Notes under the pieces: generated by a model
Seen by the model: only the letters and a program-made list of their open reading frames with translations
The model's database searches: none
What the model was told of the DNA's origin: nothing
Origin: Spirogloea muscicola
Taxonomy: Eukaryota; Streptophyta; Zygnematophyceae; Spirogloeales; Spirogloeaceae
NCBI GenBank assembly: GCA_009602725.1
Contig: WELB01000068.1
Coordinates: 71,615 to 81,892 of the forward strand
Length of the DNA stretch: 10,278 nt
Direction: 5' to 3'
Shown here: positions 1 through 7,729 of the stretch, one piece after another
Layout: each line of letters opens with the position of its first letter
How positions within the stretch are numbered: position 1 is the stretch's first letter
Position numbers and translations under genes: made by a program

Positions 1-1
1 G

Positions 2-298
2 CCAGCGGCAATCGACGTCTTTGGTTGTCTGGGTCCTCGTTTCCACACCCTCCTCCAAAACATTGCCAATCTAGGCTACACACGTCGTGCAGATGTGTTT
101 CCGGTTGAGTTGGGCTTGCCAGCTGCATATCTGTCTTTCTTGCGACGACGTGTTTCGGCCTGTTTGCAGCGTGCTCAGGCTAATGCCTTGCACCAGAAAG
201 CTGGCCGAGCTCTAGTTGGTGGCAGAAGGGCTTCGTATCTGTCATCTAGTATTCAGGCATCGATTAGCGACCTTTATGTTTTGACCCGTGGTTACTGA
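2..298 (+). CDS. C-terminal fragment of a reverse-transcriptase-like (LINE-type) ORF, 5' truncated by window edge
   Basis: The frame is open from base 2 to the TGA at 296-298 (98 codons) with no stop, so the gene starts outside the window; the first internal ATG at 95 need not be the start. The visible protein reads AIDVFGCLGPRFHTLLQNIA near its beginning and RRRVSACLQRAQANALHQKA about 45 residues later. A 'D-x-F/Y-G-x-L-x-P' segment followed by an 'R-x-S-x-x-L-Q-R-x-x-A' helix is what I associate with the extreme C-terminus of non-LTR retrotransposon polyproteins in plants and algae, downstream of the catalytic fingers and palm, none of which are visible here. The neighbouring sequence fits a mobile element: repeat copies begin less than 100 nt after the stop, and a TGTAA at 756-760 could serve as an algal poly-A signal. 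The alternative is an unrelated hypothetical gene. The open frame is seen; the family assignment is pattern recognition only. Confidence 0.45.
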   Translation, partial: PAAIDVFGCLGPRFHTLLQNIANLGYTRRADVFPVELGLPAAYLSFLRRRVSACLQRAQANALHQKAGRALVGGRRASYLSSSIQASISDLYVLTRGY

Positions 299-390
299 GC
301 CGGTCACTTTGCTGTAGATTATGAAGGTCTTCAGATGTGCTTGCCTTTGTACTTGGCCTTTGGCCTTCGTTTGTTTCAAACACACGAAAT

Positions 391-434
391 CCTGCCCTTT
401 CATTTCATGTGCTCCGCGCGCCTTCTCTCTCCCG
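391..434 (+). repeat. Dispersed ~45-nt repeat, copy 1
   Basis: The core CCCTTTCA, TTTCATG, CTCCGCGCGCC and TTCTCTCTC reappears at 695-740, 8186-8232 and 8611-8660 with a few substitutions. This copy follows the stop of the RT-like fragment by about 90 nt. It contains a GCGCGC palindromic heart flanked by pyrimidine-rich sequence. Confidence 0.7.
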
Positions 435-496
435 TCGGGGCTTTCCTATCAGGGGACCTGGTCCTCCTCGAGGCTTACCCCTTGACCACTATTTGG

Positions 497-514
497 GGCT
501 GGCCTTTCACAACC
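497..514 (+). repeat. Degenerate copy of the GGCTG-loop-CAGCC palindrome
   Basis: GGCTG (497-501), loop GCCTTTCA and CAACC (510-514) match the hairpin at 9181-9198, including the loop length of 8, with one mismatched stem position. The following bases (ATCGCCCTCC) also resemble 9199-9208. The rest of 435-694 shows no gene I can support. Confidence 0.4.
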
Positions 515-694
515 ATCGCCCTCCTTCAGCTTCTTCCTCGTTCGTGCTGGCCAGTACCCCCTTCGCCTGTAAGAACCTCTTCTCGACTTCATAACGTCTC
601 CTCTGCTGGAATAGCCAACGCCCTCTAAGAGTCTCATCTTTTGGAAGGGCTTCACTGTAGCTTGCACTGTCTTTCGAAGAACAGCGTACAGCTT

Positions 695-740
695 GGCTTC
701 CCTTTCATGTCATGCGCGCCGCGCGCGTTCTCTCTGGGCT
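695..740 (+). repeat. Dispersed ~45-nt repeat, copy 2
   Basis: This is the same element as at 391-434: GGCTTCCCTTTCATG, a TCATGCGC step, CCGCGCGCG and TTCTCTCTGGG. It shares the leading GGC(C/T)TCCCTTTCA with copies 3 and 4 at the far right of the window. The TGTAA at 756-760 follows. Confidence 0.7.
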
Positions 741-819
741 GCATCTTATGATGTTTGTAATATTTTGTCCACACAAAGGCCGCGCCCTCGTCCATGACAG
801 CACTTAGTTTGGGCGTACT

Positions 820-1556
820 CTAGCTGGAGCAACATTGACGCCCTCCCCAGAATTTGGCACAAATTTGTATGGCCGGCCTGTCAGATGCAGTCCACCCAAA
901 TGCAAAGGAGACCGCAATCACCGCCAATTCTGCTCTTCCTTCGTCACACCCATCAGCGAGGATGTAATCATGCAAAGTGTACTGACATCTGCATAGAGTG
1001 CTGCATGAGGAGCAGTCATAGTCCTCATGCCTGGTGGGTGGACTTTGACATGGACAGAGCATGCATTACTTGTGATGAGGCGCAGGTCTAGCAGAGAAGG
1101 CACTGCCCTCAGCATTGCTGTCACACCAACCTTATATTAATTCCACATTGCACAATCACCTCATGCTGCACTCTTCATCTTGCACAGCACACAGGAAATA
1201 GGGCTTCAGGACCCAAACTGAACCTGACTATACTTCAGACGCTTGATTGGAGAAGAAGAACTCTGCAGTGCCATAGGTAGCCATCGAAGTCCACTCGTGG
1301 ACATAAGCTTGACACAGAAGATTTGACACAGAAGATTGTGGGCAGCTCTGCTCAAACACGCACTCGCATGCTTCATCCTTACGTTGGAGCACACTGTTTG
1401 TCGACTGCCACGAGGCCCAAAGCATGTGAGCGACCGATGAAGAGCCCACTGATGAGGAATCATACTAGTGCCATTCAAAAGAATAAGTGCCAAAGGAACG
1501 ACAAGGTGGAGCATTGCCAGATATCGGGGCGTGTGCAAGACGTTTCAGGACCTGCT
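820..1556. other. Intergenic region and presumed 3' UTR of the TRPC4AP-like gene; no gene seen
   Basis: Several short frames overlap here on both strands (up to about 126 codons), but none has a recognisable domain or a clear coding character. The part nearest 1578 should be the 3' UTR of the minus-strand gene. I looked for TGTAA on the minus strand (TTACA on the given strand) between 820 and 1578 and found none, so the poly-A site is unplaced. On the plus strand there is a TGTAA at 963-967. Confidence 0.5.
1311..1338. repeat. Tandem duplication of a 14-nt unit
   Basis: GACACAGAAGATTT (1311-1324) is followed directly by GACACAGAAGATTG (1325-1338), 13 of 14 identical. It lies in the presumed 3' flank of the TRPC4AP-like gene and looks like a slippage duplication; no function is apparent. 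Confidence 0.8.
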
Positions 1557-1577
1557 CACTTGCGGCTACTGCAAGTG
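1557..1577 (-). other. Perfect 7-bp stem-loop directly after the TRPC4AP-like stop codon
   Basis: On the minus strand CACTTGC, loop AGTAGCC and GCAAGTG form a perfect 7-bp stem with a 7-nt loop. It begins two bases after the TGA stop at 1581-1579. It would be the first structure in the 3' UTR. Confidence 0.6.
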
Positions 1578-1578
1578 C

Positions 1579-1953
1579 TCAGGGCTCAGTGTCCATGGCT
1601 CCAGACACGGAGCCAGGATGTAGGAGGGATGTGGGGCTCTCGCAGCCCGCGCACAGCAATTCTACCACCCGCAGCCACTCAGAGAACGGCACATTCGTAC
1701 TAAATTCCAAGCTTGCACAGTCCCTCGCCCTCTTTCTCAAGTAGTATTCACGCCAGAAGTCCAGCAGAGATCGGAAGCTGCCAAGCACCCTGCCAAACGG
1801 CCTGGCTTGATGGGCAATGGTTTCTCCTGCTGCAATGCTGGCCGATGCAGCCTTCTCCTCCTCCCTCAGCATCTGCAGACACCCTGCCAACTGGCCATGC
1901 CTCTCGGCAAAGACAAAAAAGATGAGGGCTGTGTTCAGGACACAGATGTTGTC
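1579..1953 (-). CDS. TRPC4AP-like gene, exon 8 and stop (residues 1193-1316)
   Basis: The acceptor is a strong CTCTTGTTTGCAG|GAC. NICVLNTALIFFVFAERHGQ (1194-1213) matches human NVSCLNTSLVILMLARRKER. FRSLLDFWREYYLRK (1252-1266) matches FHNLLRFWQQHYLHK. FSEWLRVVELL (1282-1292) matches FSYWKETVSIL. The tail SPTSLL and MDTEP parallels the human SPSALV and MDIDRD ending, so the TGA at 1581-1579 is accepted as the true stop. Confidence 0.94.
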   Translation of the reverse strand, partial: DNICVLNTALIFFVFAERHGQLAGCLQMLREEEKAASASIAAGETIAHQARPFGRVLGSFRSLLDFWREYYLRKRARDCASLEFSTNVPFSEWLRVVELLCAGCESPTSLLHPGSVSGAMDTEP

Positions 1954-4900
1954 CTGCAAACAAGAGGCAATGAGTAGAGGTCAATGAGCAGTCGCATGAT
2001 TCCAAATATGCACGGCTGCAAAAAGCAAGGACCGAATGCTTGCAATGCCATGTAGTTAAGGACTCTCCAAACAGGCAGCCCCGTGGCTTTCTAGGCATTG
2101 GCAAACGAGCTTCAGATCTGACTTCTCTCTATGCTTTCGCCAAATTCTGAAAATTGCTGTGTACAGTCAACCTTCAATTGAGGCTCAACTGACCTGATTG
2201 ATGTCGCCCAGGTGGATGGCTGCCATGAGGTCTTGCAGGAGCCGCACCGAGTTGCACCTGATGAAAACGCTCAGCTTGCACTCCTCCGCTTCTACCCTTG
2301 AGCGTGACATTTGAGAGCTTTCAATGGGGCACATCAGCTGCCCGTGCAAGCTAGCTCTGCCGCTGTGACCCTGATACTCCTGCACAGAGCAACCTGCTTC
2401 CACCTTGGGCCCTGCTCCTTCACCACTGTCTAGGCAATCTTGCTCGCTCGAGGCGACGTTGTTGACCTGCATACTCGAGTACTGCGGAAATGGCAGCTGC
2501 GCGCTGCACCCTGGCCCTGGCGCCCCATGCCGGAAAAACTCCAGCGAGAGCATCACGGAGCGGATAAAGACGTTGGAGTCCACGAGTTGCGTGACCATGA
2601 CCTGCCATGAACAAGGAAGTGAGCTGTCAGCTCGAGTTATACATGAGACAAGCCCTGAGCTTGGGCATACTAGCTGATTGACAAGGGAGACAGTAAGAGT
2701 ACATGAACGAGTCTAGACTCATATGCATCTTAGAAGGCCCTCAATGTGCCTGCCTCTCAGTACTCATGCACGGCAGATTGTTGCAAGAGGCAGACCAGAT
2801 CTTGACCTTAGTGCACTCCTCCAGCAGCAGCAGAAATAGCATCAACCAACTACCAACTACAGAACGGGCCTTTACGGGAACACACCTTAATGAAGCGGTC
2901 AAACTTCTCCTCCGGTAGCAGCCGCATGAGGAGCAGGAACATGACGGGATTGAATTTGACGAGCTCGCCAAGCAGGTCAAAGTTGATCTGGAGTGATGCG
3001 GCGCACGGGTAGGCGCCCTTAAGGATCTCGTCAACCAGGTGACTCATGAGCCCCGTGGATGCCATGAATGCCTGGTCTCGCGGATCGGAGCCCCGCAAGA
3101 AGGCCTCGATGCACGACGCGAGCCAGAAGCGGTAGAACGAGTCTGCAGGCTCCCGCATCAGCACCTCCGCAATCTTGACAATCAGGCCCTTCTCCAGGCC
3201 CTCTGCCGGGCCCCACTGCGGCGGCACAGCCCCCCGCTTGCCAGGCCGCCGGCCTGCTGGCCAAGAGCCGAGCTCCTCTTGTTCCAAGCCGCCGAGCCTC
3301 CTCCGGTGGCTCGCCAGCGATGCCGCCCAGCGCCCACCCTGACTTCTATCGCCGCCAACGCTACTGCTCTCGGCTCGTCGCAGCACGGGCGACGGCAGCG
3401 TCCTGCCGAATGCGGACAGCGGCCGCCGCTTGGTGCTGTCGCCTCCGCCAGCCCTGGAGCCTGTCCAGCCTCTGGCAGCTCTGGAGGGCAGCGTTTCAGC
3501 GCTGCCAAGCGCCTGCGGGGGGCCGTCTCCCCATGCCAACACCGCCCGCAGCTGCTGCTCCTCCTCTCCAGGCGAGCTGCCGGCAGCGCAGTCAAAGTCC
3601 GCCGGAAGGCCGCACATGAGGAGCTTGTTGGCCCGGTTGTAACCATCGCGATCACAGAGGTTGTGAACAAGGCGCAGGTATTGTATCTTCAGAGCCTGTT
3701 GACAGGCAGATGATCTTGGTTGAGATGTCATTCATGTAGCAGTCAAAGAAGAGCACAAAAGGTTAACATGTGCATCACAATAGAGTGAAGTGACCTGAGT
3801 TAGTAGAAGCTGGTTTTGCTGGCCAGAAGCATGATCAGAGAGTCAGCCTTTGATGCTGAAGACAGAGTCTATGTCGTAGTTGGAGATATTGACACTACAT
3901 GTCCCTCAGTCACATGTTTGTTTGAAAAAGTTTCGATTGAGGAGGAGCCACATGTATAAGGATAAGGAAGGCTCGTCAACAATGTGAACTAAGCAAGCTC
4001 TGCCTCGACCTAACCATCGTTCCCAGGTCGAAGTGACGTACCGACTGGGAGTTGCAGTTGCAGCCGATACCGTGGATGCCACCAACGTGCGGGTCTGGTG
4101 CTGGCGGCGGCGGCGCGTCCCAGTCTAGCTTGTCAAACATCTGATTGAGGGCCGCTATTAGGCCGAGGCTGGCCAGCGAGTCCTGGACGGCTTCCTTGCG
4201 CTTCCCGCCGCACAGGGCACAGAGGACAAAGAGGACCTCCACCTGATGCTGCACGAGTTGAGTTCAGGCCATGCAGGTCAGCATTGTCAGATGTTGGACC
4301 TGATGGTGATGGGAGATGGCACCGGGTGCTGCATGTGCACAGCAGCAAGAGTAAGGGTGCCAGAGACCTTGACCTATACTGTTGCTCTGCCAGGTCAACT
4401 TCACAAGCCCCTCTGGGTCAATGCTATACGGGGCCGTGCAACCGGTTTTCGGGAATGCGGGCTGGAGGGCTTCGAGACAAAGCCGACGCACCGAGATGAG
4501 GGCGAACGTGCGGAGCGACTGGCCAGGCCGCTGCATGAAGGCGGCAAGGCCACGGTTGATGGCGGCCACGCCTGCAGGCCCAAGATCGGCGGGCGGGATG
4601 GGCATCTGGCCAACAAAGCGCGGAGGGTTGCCAGCGAACACCATCACCTCCGCCACAATGGGCCCGTCCGCCTGGCGGCCTCTCTCGCCACCAGCCCTGG
4701 CGGCAGCGGCGGCAGCATTGGCAGGGCCTGGGCCCTCGGGCTCCAGTGGTGCCTGGTCCCGTGCCGCACCTGGCTGCTGCCCCACCTCCGGCTCGCGGTG
4801 CCGGCGCAGCCTGCCATCAGCAGCAGCTCCCAGCCACGCCGCTGCCCGGTTGGCGTCGTGCTCATTCCTCAGCTGTTCTGTCCCATTGCCGGCCCTGCCG

Positions 4901-7221
4901 TTCCTGCCATTGCGCGCACGGCCACCGTCCCCTGCTCGGCCTTCCGTGAGGCCCTGCCAGCCCTGCCGAACAACATCCACCGCTGACATGGCCCCAGCCT
5001 GCCACTGCTGCAGGGCAGCTCCCAATACCGACACCTGGCCCTGATCTGGCGCCGGTGCTGGCGCCGCCTCCGGGTCTCTCCTGGCCTCTTCACCTGCCAC
5101 TGTCATGTCGCCCTCGTCGTCGGCCTCACCGGGCCAGCGCTCGGCGGGCGCGGGCGAGTCCTCCACTAGGGCCTGGTGCGCCTGGGGCGAACGCGTGCCG
5201 AGCATCGCTGAGAAGAGCTCGGCAATGTCCCTGCCACCCTCCTGCTCGTCTCTCGCCAGTGCGGCCCGGTCCGTGCCTCCTGGGCGGTTGCTCGGAGCAT
5301 CCTGGGGTGCTGGTCCTGGTGCGGTAGCCTGCCTCTCCTGCGCAAGCCGCCGCGCGGCCTCATCCTCCTCCTCCAGCACAGCATCGAGCTCCTCCCATGT
5401 CAGGCCCGGCCCGCCCCCAAGCAGGGGCTGCCAATCCAGGCCGCCCTCCGCAGCACCCATGTGCAGCCGCGCCAGTAGATGGTCCTCAAAAGAGTCCAGC
5501 TGTGCATGCACCGGCGGCGCCATGAGATAAGCAGTGAGCAAGGAAGCCCAGCTCGTCAGTCACTAGCACGCTCTTGGCATGTTGTAATCTCTGATTCAGC
5601 TGCCACTACCATAAAGCATTGACGACAATGACTGTGATGGTTACACATGCGGCCCTGGAGACAAGGCTCAAGCAAGGCCGTACCTGGCGACCCTGAGGCA
5701 GCCTCCGAACACGCAGCAGCTTCACAAGGCGCGGCAGGACCTCGTCAATGTGGAGGATCACATCATGGTTCGCATCCGCCACGTCCGATGAACGCTGGTG
5801 CGGCTCCCGGTCCAGCTTGGCGGTCGGAGGTGACGCCGACGGCGATGGCGCCAGCGGCAAGGGCTCACCACCAAGCTGCTGCCTCTGCAGCGCAACGACG
5901 TCGGGAGACCGGTCCTGCTATCGAGCAGGGGCAGCGGCCCAATCAGGGAGCTATAGAGCAGCCCGTCACAGGTATTGGCCATGCGATTGGATTGCACAAA
6001 AAGGCAATTTGCCCACCAAGACGACGACCTGGTGCTGAGCTGGACTTCATGAGCTTGAAGCTAAGATGTAGGGGCGGCACAGCTAGGCACGGTGGCGGCA
6101 GTCACGACGCCGGCGGTCGCTCACCTCGGGCTCAAAGACCACCATGGCGAGCACGCGGCAGAAGAAGGCCAGCTGGCGCGAAGTGAAGCCTGTCACGAGC
6201 CGCGTAAAGTTGGGGATGGCGCGCAGGTCCAGTGTCTCCTCACAGTTGCCCAGGATCTCCTCCGCTAGCCACACAGCTGGCAAGAGGTAGCGGAGGCGCC
6301 GAAAATGGCACATCAGACATGCTGGCGCTTGCGAGGGCCCTCGAGGGGCCTGAGCCACGACCTCGGCCGGGCCCCCGCCCGCCGCCCTTGACAGACATGA
6401 GAGGAGAGGGAGCAACGCTGACTGCATGTTCCAGCAGGGCGGGCGGGAGGTGCAGGCGCACCGTTGTCGAACGTGGTGGCGTTGCCCATGAGGACAAAGA
6501 GGTGGACAACAAAGTCCCGCTTGCTGGCCAGGACCTCGGCAAGCGCAGGTGCCGTGGAGCAGAGCTCGCGGAGGATGCCGAGACACTCATTGCGCAGGTT
6601 CCAGACCGCCTGCGAGAGGACCTCGTCACGCGACAAGGCATCGCTGCCCACCGGTCGCCCTGCTGCAGCCGCCGCGCCGGACGGGGGCCCCGGCCTTGCT
6701 GCAGTGCCAGCGGGCTGCCAGCGGCCTGGCAGCGCCCGCAGGAAGCCGAGGCTGCGAGCCACCGCGCTCGGGGCCTGCCGCGGCTTGGGGAACATGGAGA
6801 AGAGGGCGCGCACGAGCAGCGTGTCGCCGCCGAGCAGCAGCACGGCCTCCCGGTTGGCCTCGAAGCTGACGCACGAGATCTCGCAGATTTGGGTGGCGAT
6901 GGCGGACAGCGCCTTGGTGCAGCCGCCACAGTCGGACGCCGCCAGGCTGCGCTCGACCTCCAGCACCAGCGGCGCCATGCCATGGGACGTGGCCTCCACG
7001 CGCGCATACACTGCCGGCGGCAGCTGCCGTAGAGAACGGCAGCCGCGGCCCGTGAGCTCCGCTGTGCGCAGAGCACCCAGCACGCCGCTGGCACTGCAGG
7101 CCCGCCTCCTGCTGCCGGGGTCGACGCTGGCGCCGCCATCGCTACCGCCAGCGGCGCCTCCATCGCTGCTGGCGCCGTCGTGGGTGCTGCAGCCAGCGCT
7201 GCAGGCCCTGCCACCTGGCAT
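1579..7221 (-). CDS. TRPC4AP/TRUSS-like protein (DUF3689 family), complete 8-exon gene, 1316 aa
   Basis: Joined exons (minus strand): 7221-6462, 6276-6125, 5914-5684, 5499-4492, 4248-4042, 3695-2886, 2601-2194, 1953-1579. The sum is 3951 nt, in frame throughout. Animal TRPC4AP (TRUSS) is an alpha-helical, armadillo-like scaffold that works as a substrate receptor of CUL4-DDB1 ubiquitin ligase (reported substrates include Myc and proteins with C-terminal Arg-type degrons) and binds TNFR1 and TRPC channels. The human blocks, recalled from memory, recur in order: LTGRG (56-60), LLGGDTLLVRAL (129-140), AEEILG (258-263), PNFTRLV (275-281), QVEVLFVLC in exon 5, LKIQYLRL (788-795), REPADSFYRFW (967-977), FDLLGELVKFN (1025-1035), LVDSN (1062-1066), LNTAL (1198-1202), and FW near residue 1259. 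Human TRPC4AP has about 797 residues; the excess is low-complexity insertions. The start ATG sits in GCCGCCATG with an in-frame TAG 79 nt upstream. A role in ubiquitination here is inferred from the family; animal channel or TNF partners are not expected to transfer. Confidence 0.93.
2194..2601 (-). CDS. TRPC4AP-like gene, exon 7 (residues 1057-1192)
   Basis: QLVDSNVFIRSVMLSLEFF (1061-1079) matches human SLVDSNMLVRCVTLSLDRF. A Ser/Gly/Gln-rich insertion of about 80 residues follows, then FIRCNSVRLLQDLMAAIHLG near the end replaces the human FLFRLINIIHVQ helix. The acceptor is TTCATGGCAG|GTC; the donor is AATCAG|GTCAGT at 2193, phase 0; the intron is 240 nt. Confidence 0.9.
2886..3695 (-). CDS. 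TRPC4AP-like gene, exon 6 (residues 787-1056)
   Basis: ALKIQYLRLVHNLCD (787-801) matches human TLKIQFLRLLQSFSD. A stretch of about 110 residues rich in Gly, Ser, Arg and Pro (about 838-950), including RRAESSS, interrupts the family alignment. It then resumes with LIVKIAEVLMREPADSFYRF (957-976), EAFLRG (983-988), and FDLLGELVKFN (1025-1035), counterparts of human LLTRLLQVMKKEPAESSFRF, ESFLRG and FDLLGELMKFN. The acceptor is CTGTCAACAG|GCT; the donor is ATTAAG|GTGTGT at 2885, phase 0; the intron is 284 nt. RRAESSS resembles a basophilic-kinase or 14-3-3 type site, which is speculation. Confidence 0.93.
4042..4248 (-). CDS. TRPC4AP-like gene, exon 5 (residues 718-786)
   Basis: HQVEVLFVLCAL and LIAALNQMFDKLDW match human YKLEVLYVLCVL and LIPGLNNLFDKLIW. 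After a short Pro-rich loop, GIGCNCNSQS matches the Cys-rich human HNQNCDCSP. An in-frame TGA lies just upstream in the intron, fixing the exon start at CTCGTGCAG|CAT (4248); a second AG six bases later (4243) would drop His-Gln. The donor is CAGTCG|GTACGT at 4041, phase 0; the intron is 346 nt, the longest in the gene. Confidence 0.92.
4492..5499 (-). CDS. TRPC4AP-like gene, exon 4, large low-complexity insertion (residues 382-717)
   Basis: This exon is 336 codons with no stop. It opens with LDSFEDHLLARL, then a charged helical stretch with WEELDAVLEEEDEAARRLAQ, followed by roughly 250 residues rich in Ala, Gly, Pro, Arg, Glu and Gln. It closes with GQSLRTFALIS, which together with exon 5 HQVEVL lines up residue for residue with human PQSMKIMHEIMYKLEVL. 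The human segment between the flanking blocks is only about 75 residues, so this is the main expansion. The donor ATCTCG|GTGCGT at 4491 (phase 0) ends the exon, although the frame stays open to 4264. The acceptor (GCACAG|CTG) is in phase but less well supported, and an in-frame cryptic intron inside the exon cannot be excluded. Confidence 0.8.
5684..5914 (-). CDS. TRPC4AP-like gene, exon 3 (residues 305-381)
   Basis: VALQRQQLGG (311-320) and HIDEVLPRLVKLLRVRR (359-375) correspond to human AKNAQQKKSL and SIPGFVERLCKLATRK, separated by a Pro/Ser/Ala linker of about 35 residues. The acceptor is a TAGCAG tandem at 5920-5915; using the first AG would add one Gln in frame. The donor is CGCCAG|GTACGG at 5683, phase 0; the intron is 184 nt. 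Confidence 0.85.
6125..6276 (-). CDS. TRPC4AP-like gene, exon 2 (residues 254-304)
   Basis: The acceptor is CTCTTGCCAG|CTG after a pyrimidine-rich stretch. The G left over from exon 1 completes an Ala codon. VWLAEEILG aligns with human ATLIEDILG. AIPNFTRLVTGF and RQLAFFCRVLA align with human EVPNLSSLVSNF and QQLANFCRILA. The donor is GAG|GTGAGC at 6124, phase 0; the intron is 210 nt. This is the most human-like stretch without an insertion. Confidence 0.93.
6462..7221 (-). CDS. TRPC4AP-like gene, exon 1 (residues 1-253)
   Basis: This exon encodes the N-terminus. Residues 1-45 are Ser/Gly/Ala-rich and presumably disordered. LRTAELTGRG (51-60) matches LRQGQLTGRG at about the same distance from the human start, so little or nothing is missing upstream. 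LLGGDTLLVRAL (129-140) corresponds to human LFGGVDLLVEIL, and NECLGILRELC (211-221) to KDCLSILYNTC. About 45 extra residues, Pro/Ala/Gly-rich, sit between them (roughly 148-195). The donor is AACG|GTGCGC at 6461, phase 1; the intron is 185 nt (6461-6277). The frame also has a GTG at 7251, but the ATG at 7221 is preferred for its Kozak-like context. Confidence 0.9.
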
Positions 7222-7420
7222 GGCGGCGCTCGGCCTCCCTGGGAGGCTCACCCGCTCAAGCCTGTGGCGGGCCGGGCATGCGGCACCGTCCCGCCTGGGC
7301 TAGCGGCGGCTCTGGAGCTGCGCCTGGGGCCCGCTCGAGCGCCGCCGCCGCACATCCCGCCCGGCACGGCGCATCCCGGCCTCCCGGGTGCTGCGAGGGC
7401 TGGCCGAGCGCTCGGTCCGA

Positions 7421-7421
<1 letters not shown>
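7222..7421 (-). promoter_or_regulatory. GC-rich 5' leader/promoter-proximal region with short upstream ORFs
   Basis: Upstream of the ATG at 7221 the minus strand has several ATGs. One opens an 8-codon uORF including its stop, 7279-7256 (MPGPPQA), ending 34 nt before the main start. Another gives a 25-codon frame including its stop, ending with the in-frame TAG at 7302-7300. No TATA-like box is visible. The transcription start is unknown, so whether the uORFs are transcribed is inference. Confidence 0.4.
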
Positions 7422-7502
<81 letters not shown>

Positions 7503-7503
7503 N
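7422..7503. other. 81-nt poly-A run ending in a single N: probable contig join
   Basis: Uninterrupted A from 7422 to 7502, then N at 7503. No other ambiguous base occurs in the window. A second long A run ends the window, so both are best read as low-quality contig ends rather than genomic homopolymers. Frames that translate through here as poly-Lys or poly-Phe are artefacts. Confidence 0.75.
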
Positions 7504-7690
7504 GGCGGCAGGCGCGGGCGGCGCGGCGGGCGGCGCGGCGCGAGTGGCGGGGGGGGAGGGGGCGACAGGTGTGGCGGCGGTCACAGGCGCGGGGTGTGGT
7601 CCCGGCGGGCGGCCCCGAGGAGCCACGTACTGCCTCGGTCAGGTGCTTCGCCGCCGTCTCGGGCCCCCCTGGCTCCTCCGCGCCAGGGGA
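7504..7690. other. Very GC-rich stretch, no gene recognised
   Basis: Dominated by GGCGG/GCGCGG runs, including a G-rich run near 7545-7565, then mixed sequence to the start of the foldback. Open frames cross it but show only compositional bias (Arg/Gly/Ala). Its composition resembles 10040-10155 at the other end of this piece. Confidence 0.4.
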
Positions 7691-7729
7691 CCCGCTTCCA
7701 GGAAGAAAGTGCTCGCCGATTGAGAATAG

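Noticed and set aside
1579-1581. TGA as selenocysteine codon with the following hairpin as a SECIS-like element
   Set aside because: No conserved residue of the family lies there, the hairpin is too small and too close, and the C-terminus already matches the family.
3039-3713. 224-codon open frame on the plus strand
   Set aside because: It lies antisense to exon 6, where the minus strand encodes unmistakable TRPC4AP blocks; long antisense frames are expected in GC-rich coding DNA.
4264-4491. Extension of exon 4 beyond 4492 along the still-open frame
   Set aside because: The GTGCGT donor at 4491 joined to 4248 gives an ungapped match to human PQSMKIMHEIMYKLEVL, which the extension destroys.
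4246-5044. Two long plus-strand frames (246 and 220 codons)
   Set aside because: Antisense shadows of exon 4; composition only, no domain.
7249-7251. GTG at 7251 as start of the TRPC4AP-like protein
   Set aside because: A nuclear eukaryotic gene should start at ATG; the ATG at 7221 has GCCGCC before it and gives an N-terminus of human-like length.
6232-7303. Plus-strand frames of 266 and 279 codons and a second minus-strand frame of 324 codons
   Set aside because: They overlap exon 1, which carries LTGRG, LLGGDTLLVRAL and NECLGIL matches in another frame; these are GC-rich shadows.
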